Of a stretch of 64,000 bases of DNA, positions 54,409-62,133 are shown piece by piece. The position numbers were made by a program, and so were the translations under genes. The stretch lies in the NCBI RefSeq assembly GCF_963675455.1, contig NZ_OY776217.1:682001-746000 (forward strand). The letters are read 5' to 3'. This stretch comes from Emcibacter sp. (GTDB lineage: Bacteria; Pseudomonadota; Alphaproteobacteria; Sphingomonadales; Emcibacteraceae). Under the pieces are notes generated by a model that searched no databases, was not told the origin of the DNA, and saw nothing but the letters and a program-made list of their open reading frames with translations. Position 1 is the first letter of the stretch. Each line of letters opens with the position of its first letter.

Positions 54409-54534
54409 ATGGAAATCTGGACCCTGATCAAAAAAAGCAACCGCGGCAACCCCCTGCTTAAAAGCCTGCCGCTGAAAGAACGCCACAGTCGCCGCCTGCG
54501 TCGCCAGCGTCGTTCCTCCCTGGCATTGGCCTGA
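54409..54534 (+). CDS. Small basic protein, 41 residues, unknown
   Basis: Starts MEIWTLIKKSNRGNPLL and ends in an Arg-rich tail (HSRRLRRQRRSSLALA). GGAGAG is placed six bases before ATG, a good ribosome-binding site, and an intrinsic terminator follows at 54617. No homologue is recognised; the short Arg-rich protein could bind nucleic acid or membrane. The long upstream AT-rich region (54183-54400) would hold its promoter. Confidence 0.55.
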   Translation: MEIWTLIKKSNRGNPLLKSLPLKERHSRRLRRQRRSSLALA

Positions 54535-54616
54535 GACCGGACAGCCTGCCGACACTGAATGAATTTACCACCCGTGACTCCCTCCATAGAAGTCACAATT
54601 GCCTGAGAACCTGACC

Positions 54617-54643
54617 AGCCCGGCCCACACAGCCGGGCTTTTC
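54617..54643 (+). terminator. Terminator of the 41-codon gene
   Basis: Eight-bp stem AGCCCGGC/GCCGGGCT, seven-base loop, followed by TTTTC on the plus strand. It ends just before the convergent His-rich gene. Confidence 0.8.
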
Positions 54644-54644
54644 T

Positions 54645-55358
54645 TCAGGCGACAAGGTTTGTCGTTGTTCCCTGGTCAGCAATAACCGGATTGTCGGCAT
54701 TGACTGTCTGGGAAGACAGCACACCCCCATCCGAAGACTGCTGCCCGATGGTAATATCGATCTGGAAACCAACGGAAATGGACAGGGAAACAAGAGAAGG
54801 CGCAGATGTTTCATCGTCATCCTCGGCCGGTGCATTAACCGTCACCACAGAGTCCTGGTTTTCCGTCGCCTCGGCAATATCCGTCTTGCTTTCATCCAGA
54901 GACAACTGATCCAGGCTTGCCCCGTCTTTCAGGGCGGTCAGGAAATCTCCCAGGATCTTGATGGCAAAAACCGTCACCAGCTTGCGCATCATATTTTCGA
55001 AAAAAGCCTGTGCGGAGCGCCGGTGGCCGTGATTACGAAAAGGCGTAAAGTCCTGCTCTTCTGTCTGCTCTGCCTGCCCGTCATCAGTTCCGGCTTCAAC
55101 CGAGCCGACGTCAGACTGCAAATACTGGCGCCCGACCTTGCTCAGGTTGATCTGAAAGGAACTTCTTTCAAACGGATGCTTCTCCAGTTCGCGGCCTTCT
55201 CTGGCGGAATGATGAGAGCGGCCATGATGTGAATGCCCACGGCGGGATCCATCAACAGCGCCGGAACGGGAATGATCAAATGAAAGAGATTTATAACCTG
55301 CACCTCCATCGGTACCGGAAAAGGCGGAGAACAGCCCCGCCAATGAATAGCCTGACAT
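54645..55358 (-). CDS. His/Ser-rich hypothetical protein, 237 residues
   Basis: Not recognised. N-terminus MSGYSLAGLFSAFSG; residues 30-60 contain a His/Arg/Ser-rich stretch (RRGHSHHGRSHHSAREGRE) that could bind metal. Then FQINLSKVGRQYLQS and FFENMMRKLVTVFAIKILGDFL (helical); an acidic patch (PAEDDDETSA); a C-terminal strand-rich part (ISVGFQIDITIGQQS) and Thr/Asn-rich tail. No signal peptide. A TTAACGAAACCTTAC box (55445-55459) is upstream, as for the flagellin-like gene. Confidence 0.6.
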   Translation of the reverse strand: MSGYSLAGLFSAFSGTDGGAGYKSLSFDHSRSGAVDGSRRGHSHHGRSHHSAREGRELEKHPFERSSFQINLSKVGRQYLQSDVGSVEAGTDDGQAEQTEEQDFTPFRNHGHRRSAQAFFENMMRKLVTVFAIKILGDFLTALKDGASLDQLSLDESKTDIAEATENQDSVVTVNAPAEDDDETSAPSLVSLSISVGFQIDITIGQQSSDGGVLSSQTVNADNPVIADQGTTTNLVA

Positions 55359-55444
55359 AACAATATCCTTCTGATATCTTACTGCAGGTGCTGTTTTGCA
55401 CCCTCACATCCTTGCAATTGTCCCACAATTCTCACATCTATTGG

Positions 55445-55459
55445 TTAACGAAACCTTAC
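55445..55459 (-). promoter_or_regulatory. CtrA-like box upstream of the His-rich gene
   Basis: TTAA-CGAAACC-TTAC, one mismatch from TTAA-N7-TTAA, about 87-101 bp ahead of the start at 55358. Confidence 0.4.
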
Positions 55460-55563
55460 TGCCCCTGCTGCTCCGGATGAACATATTGTGAAATGCTGCT
55501 TTTTTTACTGACAGACCAGCAAAACAGCCGTATGACTGGTGCCCTTTTTCCGGGAACAGGATA

Positions 55564-56958
55564 ATGCATAATACACAGGAAACAATAAAAGAAAGCTGGC
55601 TTCGCCAGCGGCTTGCGCGGCAATTGTCGGAACTGCTGCGCCTGTCCTTTCCTATTGTCCTGCAAAGAATCGGGATCATGACCATGGGGGTTGTGGATAC
55701 CATGATGGTCGGTCATTTCGGCGCAACAGATCTGGGCTACCAGAGTGCCGGAGATATTCCGGTCACCACCATGATTGTTCTGTCGCTGGGCCTGCTGTCA
55801 GGCGTCATTATCCTCAGCTCGAACGCCTATGGCGCGGGCAATTCCCGGGAGTGCGGCGCCATCTGGAAAAGAGGCATGCTCTATGCTGGGGGTCTGGGTC
55901 TGTTCTTTACCATAATCTGCCTGTTCGGGGAGGAAACACTCCTGCTGCTTGGACAGGAACCGGATATCTCCCGCGGCGGCGGGGAAGTCGTTCTTGTGCT
56001 GGGCCTCGGCATGCCGTTCCTGACCATGATGCTGGTCTGTACATTTTTCCTGGAAAGCATCAGCAAGCCCCTGCCGGGACTTGTTATCATGATTGCTGCC
56101 AACCTGCTGAATATCCTGCTGAACTGGATGCTGGTTTTCGGCCATCTCGGCTTCGAGCCCATGGGGGCTGTCGGCTCGGCCTGGGCAACAAGCCTGGTCC
56201 GGCTGTTTATATTGCTGACATTTATCGGTTACATCTTTTGCATGAAAGAAGCAGACTTCTTCGGCATCAGGGAAAAAGCAGACCTCGGCTGGAAAATATG
56301 GGGTCGCCAGCGACAGATCGGTTACGCCGCCGGAATCACCAATGGTGCAGAACATATAGGTTTTGCAGGGCTTTTTGTTTTCTCCGGCTGGCTCGGCGCC
56401 GCCACCCTGGCTGCAACCACCATAACCATAAAATTGTTCGGTCTGGCGTTTATGATCGGTATGGGGATCGGCGGGGCGACTTCCGTTCGGGTAGGAATCG
56501 CGCTGGGACGCCGGGACCATAATGATCTGCTGCTGGCCGGCAGTTGCGGACTGGGTCTCAACTTCGTGATTATGCTGCCCCTTTCGATCCTCCTGTGGCT
56601 CCATACTGAAAGTCTGGCCCAGTGGTTTTCTTCCGATACACTCCTGATCGGTCTGGCGACACCGCTGATTGCCCTCTCGGGGCTGATGCTTCTGCTTGAC
56701 ACCTCACAGTCCATCATGGGGAATGCCCTCAGGGGCCGGCAGGATGTCTGGATGCCAACCATCATCTATTTCCTGTGTTATAATGTGGTTATGGTGCCGC
56801 TATGCTGGTATATGGCCTTTCCCCTGCAAAGGGGGGCCGAGGGGCTTTTTGAAGCCGTGATCCTGACCAGCGTACTGGCCGCCCTTCTGGCCGGAGGACG
56901 GTTCTATTACCTGTCCTGGCAGGATCATCTGAAAGCGGCTGCCAACGCCGGAACCTGA
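55564..56958 (+). CDS. MATE family multidrug/drug:cation antiporter
   Basis: 464 residues with twelve hydrophobic segments. MATE features: GIMTMGVVDTMMVGHFGATDLGYQSAG in short form VVDTMMVGHFGA; PFLTMMLVCTFFLESISKP; repeated second half RQIGYAAGITNGAEHIGFAG. NorM/DinF-like overall. Inner-membrane efflux, substrate unknown. Starts with MHNTQETIKESWLRQRLA; no strong neighbours on the plus strand until the acyltransferase. Confidence 0.92.
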   Translation: MHNTQETIKESWLRQRLARQLSELLRLSFPIVLQRIGIMTMGVVDTMMVGHFGATDLGYQSAGDIPVTTMIVLSLGLLSGVIILSSNAYGAGNSRECGAIWKRGMLYAGGLGLFFTIICLFGEETLLLLGQEPDISRGGGEVVLVLGLGMPFLTMMLVCTFFLESISKPLPGLVIMIAANLLNILLNWMLVFGHLGFEPMGAVGSAWATSLVRLFILLTFIGYIFCMKEADFFGIREKADLGWKIWGRQRQIGYAAGITNGAEHIGFAGLFVFSGWLGAATLAATTITIKLFGLAFMIGMGIGGATSVRVGIALGRRDHNDLLLAGSCGLGLNFVIMLPLSILLWLHTESLAQWFSSDTLLIGLATPLIALSGLMLLLDTSQSIMGNALRGRQDVWMPTIIYFLCYNVVMVPLCWYMAFPLQRGAEGLFEAVILTSVLAALLAGGRFYYLSWQDHLKAAANAGT

Positions 56959-57046
56959 CACCGGACCAGAACCGAGGTGGCTTTTGCATTCCGGCAAAAA
57001 ACAGATTAGACTGCGTCAAACATAATAGGGTGGTGTGTGCGGGACC

Positions 57047-57763
57047 ATGTTGTATCTACGTTCTATTTTCTTTAATTGCTTTTTCTGGGTTGGTACCCCC
57101 CTGATTATCCTGATTATTCTGGCCCCCCTCACCCTGTGTCGGGACGACCGGCCGATACGCCGGGTCATCCTGTGGTGGGCGAATGTCATCGTCTGGATAC
57201 TGGAACATATTGTCAAAATCCGCATCGAGATCAGGGGACGTGAAAATATTCCCCGGGACAAGGGCTTCATTCTGTGCGCCAAACATATGAGCAACCTGGA
57301 CGCCTTCATTGCCTTCCGGGAGGCCCCCACCCTGACCGCACTGGGCAAGAAGGAACTGTTCCGGGTCCCGTTTCTCGGCCTGGTCCTGCGCAAGCTGGGC
57401 ATCATTCCCATCGACCGCCAGTCCGGCACCGCCCACAAGGTGACCCCGGAAGTCGCCGGTATTATTCACGATAAAAAACTGCCCCTGCTGGTTTATCCCG
57501 AGGGAACACGCACCCTGGTCGGGGAACGGCGCAAGCTGAAAAGCGGCGCCTGGCACATCCAGGCCGAACAGGATATTCCGGTCATTACCCTGGCCAGCAA
57601 TTCAGGCCAGCACTGGATGAAACGCAATTTCCGCAAGATCCCGGGAACGGTCATCGCCGAATTCCATCCGCCGCTCCCGCAAGGTCTGGACAAGGATACT
57701 TTCATGAAAAAAATGACCGAGGAAATTGTCGATCGCAGCGAAGAACTGATGCAGCCAGCTTAG
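57047..57763 (+). CDS. 1-acyl-sn-glycerol-3-phosphate acyltransferase (PlsC-type)
   Basis: Acylates lysophosphatidate to phosphatidate. 238 residues from MLYLRSIFFNC (57047); a GTG start at 57035 is possible. N-terminal membrane segment (LIILIILAPLTLC), catalytic HxxxxD as KHMSNLDAF, substrate block GIIPIDRQSGT, and YPEGTRT. Lies 87 bp after the MATE gene. Chain-length specificity not deducible. Confidence 0.9.
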   Translation: MLYLRSIFFNCFFWVGTPLIILIILAPLTLCRDDRPIRRVILWWANVIVWILEHIVKIRIEIRGRENIPRDKGFILCAKHMSNLDAFIAFREAPTLTALGKKELFRVPFLGLVLRKLGIIPIDRQSGTAHKVTPEVAGIIHDKKLPLLVYPEGTRTLVGERRKLKSGAWHIQAEQDIPVITLASNSGQHWMKRNFRKIPGTVIAEFHPPLPQGLDKDTFMKKMTEEIVDRSEELMQPA

Positions 57764-57864
57764 TTTCCTGAAACATTCCTGTCACCGGGCCTGGGTGCCC
57801 CTAATTTCTCCCTTTCCCCCGCCCTGTTTGTTCAATATAGTGGAAAAATACAGGAGTGCCCCAT

Positions 57865-58437
57865 ATGTCAAGACATTCACCCCCCGACGTCGGCCGCAGG
57901 ATCAAAGAGCTGCGGAGCGCACGGAAGATGACCCTGGAACAGCTCGCCAAGGCATCAGGTGTTTCCAAATCGATGCTGTCCCAGATCGAACGCGGCCGCA
58001 CCAATCCCACTGTCGCCACCCTGTGGAGCCTGACCGCGCCCCTTGATATTGCCCTGTCCGACCTGCTCGACAATCGGGGCGAGGACAGCAAGACGAGACA
58101 TGAAATCTTGCTGCTGAAATCGCACCAGTGTCCGGAAATTCAGAGCGCGGACGGCAAGTGCAGCCTGCGGATTCTGGGACCCATAGACCTTGTTTCGCAG
58201 ATGGAATGGTATGAGATGCGGCTGGAGCCCGGCGGCATCCTCGAGTCGGAACCCCATTCCGCCGGCACCCGGGAACATATTACCGTCCTTGAAGGATCCC
58301 TGAGGATCAGCAACGGCCTGCACCACCAGGACCTGGAAACCGGCGATACCGCCCGCTATGAGGCCGATATTCCCCATGCCATTGAAAATATTGGAAAAAC
58401 GAAATCGCGGGCGATGCTGGTGGTCATTTCCGGATAA
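57865..58437 (+). CDS. XRE-family regulator with C-terminal cupin
   Basis: 190 residues. HTH at about 8-62 (GRRIKELRSARKMTLEQLA, GVSKSMLSQIERGRTNPT). Cupin_2 domain at about 110-185 (EWYEMRLEPGGILESEPH, EHITVLEGSLRI, DTARYEADIPHAIEN). Start ATG 57865 with AGGAG eight bases ahead. It is immediately upstream of kbl-tdh, separated by a 13-bp perfect inverted repeat, so it likely controls threonine catabolism. Its own upstream DNA repeats parts of that operator (CAATATAG at 57833, AAAAATACA at 57844). Confidence 0.92.
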   Translation: MSRHSPPDVGRRIKELRSARKMTLEQLAKASGVSKSMLSQIERGRTNPTVATLWSLTAPLDIALSDLLDNRGEDSKTRHEILLLKSHQCPEIQSADGKCSLRILGPIDLVSQMEWYEMRLEPGGILESEPHSAGTREHITVLEGSLRISNGLHHQDLETGDTARYEADIPHAIENIGKTKSRAMLVVISG

Positions 58438-58446
58438 AACCGAACA

Positions 58447-58506
58447 AAAATACAATATAGCATATAAATTTTTAATATATTGTATTTTCCGGTATCGTGC
58501 TATAAA
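58447..58506 (+). promoter_or_regulatory. Probable operator and promoter of kbl-tdh
   Basis: 13-bp perfect inverted repeat: AAAATACAATATA (58447-58459) and TATATTGTATTTT (58476-58488), 16-nt spacer. A possible -35 TTGTAT (58480-58485) lies in the right arm, 15 nt before TATAAA (58501-58506). An AT-rich stem with no GC and followed by kbl is a poor terminator but a good XRE-type operator. Confidence 0.6.
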
Positions 58507-58545
58507 TACCGGCATCTGAAACAAAACCTGCAGGATAACATTGCC

Positions 58546-59739
58546 ATGTCCCGGAACTATATCGATCATCTTTCCGCTGAAATCTCCATCCTGAAAGAAA
58601 CCGGGCTTTACAAGGCCGAGCGGACCATAACAAGCCCGCAGCAATCGATTGTCCATGTCGCCCAGAAAGGGGATCGGGACCTCATTAATTTCTGCGCCAA
58701 CAACTACCTTGGCCTGGCCAATGATCACCATCTTGTCGAGGCCGCCAAGAAAGCCCTGGACAAATATGGCTACGGCATGTCCTCGGTCCGCTTTATCTGC
58801 GGCACCCAGGATATCCACAAGGAACTGGAAAGAAGGCTGGCGCAATTCCTCGGCACAGAGGATGTCATCCTCTATCCGAGCTGTTTTGACGCCAATGCGG
58901 GCCTGTTTGAAACCCTGCTCGGGGAAGAGGATGCCGTGATCTCCGATGCCCTCAATCATGCCAGCATCATTGACGGTATCAGACTGTGCCGGGCCAAAAG
59001 GTTCCGCTATGCCAATAATGACATGCAGGCCCTGGAAGATTGCCTGAAGAAGGCACAGGACTGCCGGTTCCGGCTGATCGCCACAGACGGCGTTTTTTCC
59101 ATGGACGGTATCCTGGCCAACCTGCCGGCGATCTGTGATCTGGCGGAAAAATATGACGCCATGGTTATGGTCGACGACAGCCACGCCGTGGGTTTCATGG
59201 GCGAAAGCGGCGCCGGCACGCCGGAATACTGGGGCCTGTCCGACAGGGTCGATATCCTGACCGGCACCTTGGGCAAGGCCATGGGCGGGGCATCCGGCGG
59301 CTATACTGCCGCCAATGCGGTTGTTGTCGACTGGCTGCGACAGAGATCCCGGCCTTACCTGTTCTCCAACACCCTGGCGCCGGTCATCGCCGCAACCAGC
59401 TGCACCGTGCTCGACCTTTTGAAGGAAAGCGGCGACCTGCGGAAGAAAGTCCATACAAATGCCGCCTATTTCAGGGAGAAAATGGCAAAGGCAGGTTTTG
59501 TCCTAGGCGGCGCGAACCATCCCATCGTGCCTGTCATGCTGGGCGATGCGCGTCTCGCTGGTGAAATGGCGGACCGGCTGCTGGAGGAAGGTATTTTCGT
59601 CATCGGTTTTTCCTATCCCGTGGTTCCGGAAGGAAAGGCCCGCATCCGCACCCAGATTTCCGCCGCCCACACCACCGCACAGATCGACCAGGCCGTGGAG
59701 GCCTTCAGCCGGATCGGCCGTGAACTGGGCGTCATCTAG
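58546..59739 (+). CDS. kbl: Glycine C-acetyltransferase (2-amino-3-ketobutyrate CoA ligase)
   Basis: PLP enzyme that splits 2-amino-3-ketobutyrate with CoA to glycine and acetyl-CoA. Start at 58546 (MSRNYIDHLSAEISIL) gives 397 residues, E. coli length. The frame is open back to 58480, but that runs over the operator. Features: FCANNYLGLANDHHL, PLP-binding LTGTLGKAMGGASGGY with the Schiff-base Lys, DDSHAVGFMG. 12 bp before tdh, its pathway partner. Confidence 0.96.
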   Translation: MSRNYIDHLSAEISILKETGLYKAERTITSPQQSIVHVAQKGDRDLINFCANNYLGLANDHHLVEAAKKALDKYGYGMSSVRFICGTQDIHKELERRLAQFLGTEDVILYPSCFDANAGLFETLLGEEDAVISDALNHASIIDGIRLCRAKRFRYANNDMQALEDCLKKAQDCRFRLIATDGVFSMDGILANLPAICDLAEKYDAMVMVDDSHAVGFMGESGAGTPEYWGLSDRVDILTGTLGKAMGGASGGYTAANAVVVDWLRQRSRPYLFSNTLAPVIAATSCTVLDLLKESGDLRKKVHTNAAYFREKMAKAGFVLGGANHPIVPVMLGDARLAGEMADRLLEEGIFVIGFSYPVVPEGKARIRTQISAAHTTAQIDQAVEAFSRIGRELGVI

Positions 59740-59751
59740 AGGAGCATGACC

Positions 59752-60783
59752 ATGAAAGCACTGGTTAAATCCAAAGCCGGGGAAGGCATCTGGATGGAGG
59801 ACATCCCGGAACCCGAGATCGGCCATAACGATGTCCTGGTCAAGGTCCGGAAAACGGCCATCTGCGGCACCGATATCCATATCTACAACTGGGACAAATG
59901 GGCGCAGAAAACCATTCCGCTCGGCATGCAGGTGGGACATGAATTTGCCGGCGAGATCGTCGAACTGGGGTCAGAAGTCCAGGGACTTGCCGTAGGTCAG
60001 AGAGTATCCGCCGAGGGCCATGTAACCTGCGGCCATTGTCGTAACTGCCGGGCCGGCAAACGGCATTTGTGCCGCAATACCCTGGGGATAGGAGTCAACC
60101 GGCCGGGCGCCTTCGCCGAATATATATCCGTCCCGGCCGTCAATATCTGTCCGTTGCCCGATGAAATCAGCGATGACATGGGCGCGATCCTTGATCCTTT
60201 TGGCAACGCCACCCATACGGCCCTCAGTTTCGACCTGGTGGGGGAGGATGTGCTGATCACCGGCGCCGGCCCGATCGGCATCATGGCTGTTGCCATCGCC
60301 CGTCATGTGGGCGCGCGCAATGTGGTGATTACCGATATCAATGATTACCGGCTCGATCTGGCCCGACAGATGGGGGCCACCCGGACAGTCAATGTCTCGA
60401 ATGAGAAACTGCAGGACGTCATGACCGACCTGCATATGAACGAGGGTTTTGATGTGGGTCTGGAAATGTCCGGCGTCCCCCGGGCCTTCTCCGACATGCT
60501 GGAAACCCTGAATCACGGGGGCAAAGTGGCTCTGCTCGGCCTGCTGCCGGCCAATACCGCTATCGACTGGAACCAGGTTATTTTCAAGGGGCTGGAGATT
60601 CACGGCATCTATGGCCGCAAGATGTTCGAAACCTGGTACAAGATGATTGCCATGCTGGAAAGCGGCCTGGACCTCAGCCCGATTCTGACCCATCATTTCC
60701 CGGTTGACGAGTTTCAAGCAGGTTTTGATATGATGAGATCCGGCCAGTCCGGCAAGGTGATTCTGAACTGGCAGGAAAATTAA
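59752..60783 (+). CDS. tdh: L-threonine 3-dehydrogenase
   Basis: Zn-dependent medium-chain dehydrogenase that oxidises L-threonine to 2-amino-3-ketobutyrate, feeding Kbl. 343 residues from MKALVKSKAGEGIWM at 59752. ATG 59746 is only 1 nt after GGAG, whereas 59752 has GAGGAG at 7 nt. Catalytic zinc site KTAICGTDIHIYNW, structural zinc TCGHCRNCRAGKRHLCRN, NAD loop ITGAGPIGIMAV. Same transcript as kbl. Confidence 0.96.
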   Translation: MKALVKSKAGEGIWMEDIPEPEIGHNDVLVKVRKTAICGTDIHIYNWDKWAQKTIPLGMQVGHEFAGEIVELGSEVQGLAVGQRVSAEGHVTCGHCRNCRAGKRHLCRNTLGIGVNRPGAFAEYISVPAVNICPLPDEISDDMGAILDPFGNATHTALSFDLVGEDVLITGAGPIGIMAVAIARHVGARNVVITDINDYRLDLARQMGATRTVNVSNEKLQDVMTDLHMNEGFDVGLEMSGVPRAFSDMLETLNHGGKVALLGLLPANTAIDWNQVIFKGLEIHGIYGRKMFETWYKMIAMLESGLDLSPILTHHFPVDEFQAGFDMMRSGQSGKVILNWQEN

Positions 60784-60833
60784 TCCTCCCTCTTGACCGG
60801 CAGGAATTTAACGTATAAATCAGATGCCGCAGT

Positions 60834-60910
60834 CGGAGAGTAGCTCAGCCTGGTAGAGCACTACGTTCGGGACGTAGGGGCCGGAGGTTCGAATCCTCTC
60901 TCTCCGACCA
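60834..60910 (+). tRNA. tRNA-Pro(CGG)
   Basis: 77 nt. Acceptor CGGAGAG pairs with CTCTCCG and ends in an encoded ACCA. D-arm with TAGCTCAGCCTGGTAGAGC; anticodon stem CTACG/CGTAG with loop TTCGGGA, anticodon CGG; T-arm GGAGG-TTCGAAT-CCTC. The purine after the anticodon is G37, the TrmD target encoded at 4758. Confidence 0.97.
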
Positions 60911-61034
60911 TTTTCCTCACCACCATCAGTGGAAGCCGCCGGCGTTCCTCCACTTAACTTAACATTAGAATTTTATAATTATACCTTGACTATCCCGATA
61001 ACCTTACCGGATTTTTATTCGAGGTATCTCTGTA

Positions 61035-62129
61035 TTGCAGCAGTACTGGCATCCTTATCTCTTTCTGTTTCTCGCCGTCGCTTCGGTACCGGTTGCTATC
61101 CTGCTTCGCCGCTCCCCGCTGGCCAGATTAAGCAAAGGTTATCTGTTTTTTATCGCCGGTACAGTCTCCAATTCCTTCGCGGCCTTAATCCTCTATCTGG
61201 AGAAAATTCCGGCCGGGCAACAGCTTTTCATTTTTCTAACCGGCCAGACCTGGCATGCCAACAGTTCTCTCCCCTATCTCGCCTATGCCCCCGGCCTCCT
61301 TGCCATCACCTGCGGCCTGTATTTCTGGCTGCCGGCCGTCAACGACATCACCCGGGAAATTGAACAGCGCAGAAACGTCGAGGAAGAACTGGTCAGCCTT
61401 TACCGGCATTCCGAACAGCTGGCGGTCAAGGCAGAAGAGGCAAACCAGGCCAAATCCGATTTCCTCGCCACCATGTCGCACGAGCTGCGCACCCCGCTCA
61501 ATGCTGTCATTGGCTATGCGGAATTTATGCTGCTGCATGATATTCCCCTGGATGAGGCACGCCAGAAAGACTATATCCAGGCAATCCGCAAAAGCGGCCT
61601 GCACCTGCTGGACCTGATCAATGACATCCTGGATCTGGCCAAGGTCGAAGCCGGCAAGATTGAACTGACCGCCAGCGAATTCCATGTCGGCTGCATGATG
61701 GAAGAATGCCGTGACTTTATCGAAACAATTGCGCTGAAACAGGATATCGGCGTCGAGATCAATGCCGAAAATATTCCCTTCAGGACAGACGTCAGGATTT
61801 TGCGGCAGATTGTCATCAACCTGCTGGCAAACGCCATCAAATATAATCTGCCCGGCGGCCGGGTCGGGGCGGAAGCAAAGCTTGTCGGCGACCAGCTGGA
61901 AATCACCGTCAAGGACAACGGTATCGGCATGTCCCCCCAGGAACTGAAGAAAGTCATGGAACCGTTCATGCAGGTCGATAACAGCTACAGCCGCTCTGCC
62001 GAGGGAACCGGTCTCGGCCTGACCCTGGTCAGTCAGTTCACCTGCCTCCTCAAGGGGAATATCGAGCTCCGGTCGGAGAAACACATCGGTACAACTGCAA
62101 TCGTCAGAATCCCGCAATTACAGGGCTGA
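61035..62129 (+). CDS. Membrane sensor histidine kinase
   Basis: 364 residues, TTG start. Three N-terminal hydrophobic segments (YLFLFLAVASVPVAILL, LFFIAGTVSNSFAALILYL, YAPGLLAITCGLYFWLPAV) with no large periplasmic domain; a coiled coil; HisKA FLATMSHELRTPLNAVIGYAE; HATPase_c with NLLANAIKYN, KDNGIGMS, GTGLGLTLV. No response regulator adjacent; convergent with another kinase that has the same core. Signal unknown, likely sensed in or at the membrane. Confidence 0.92.
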   Translation: MQQYWHPYLFLFLAVASVPVAILLRRSPLARLSKGYLFFIAGTVSNSFAALILYLEKIPAGQQLFIFLTGQTWHANSSLPYLAYAPGLLAITCGLYFWLPAVNDITREIEQRRNVEEELVSLYRHSEQLAVKAEEANQAKSDFLATMSHELRTPLNAVIGYAEFMLLHDIPLDEARQKDYIQAIRKSGLHLLDLINDILDLAKVEAGKIELTASEFHVGCMMEECRDFIETIALKQDIGVEINAENIPFRTDVRILRQIVINLLANAIKYNLPGGRVGAEAKLVGDQLEITVKDNGIGMSPQELKKVMEPFMQVDNSYSRSAEGTGLGLTLVSQFTCLLKGNIELRSEKHIGTTAIVRIPQLQG

Positions 62130-62133
62130 TCGG

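Noticed and set aside
58447..58488. 13-bp inverted repeat as a terminator of the XRE gene
   Set aside because: All-AT stem with a 16-nt loop is too weak; position and -35 overlap fit an operator better.
57955..59454. 499-codon minus-strand frame over the XRE gene and kbl
   Set aside because: Covers two well-identified genes and crosses the operator; no motif.
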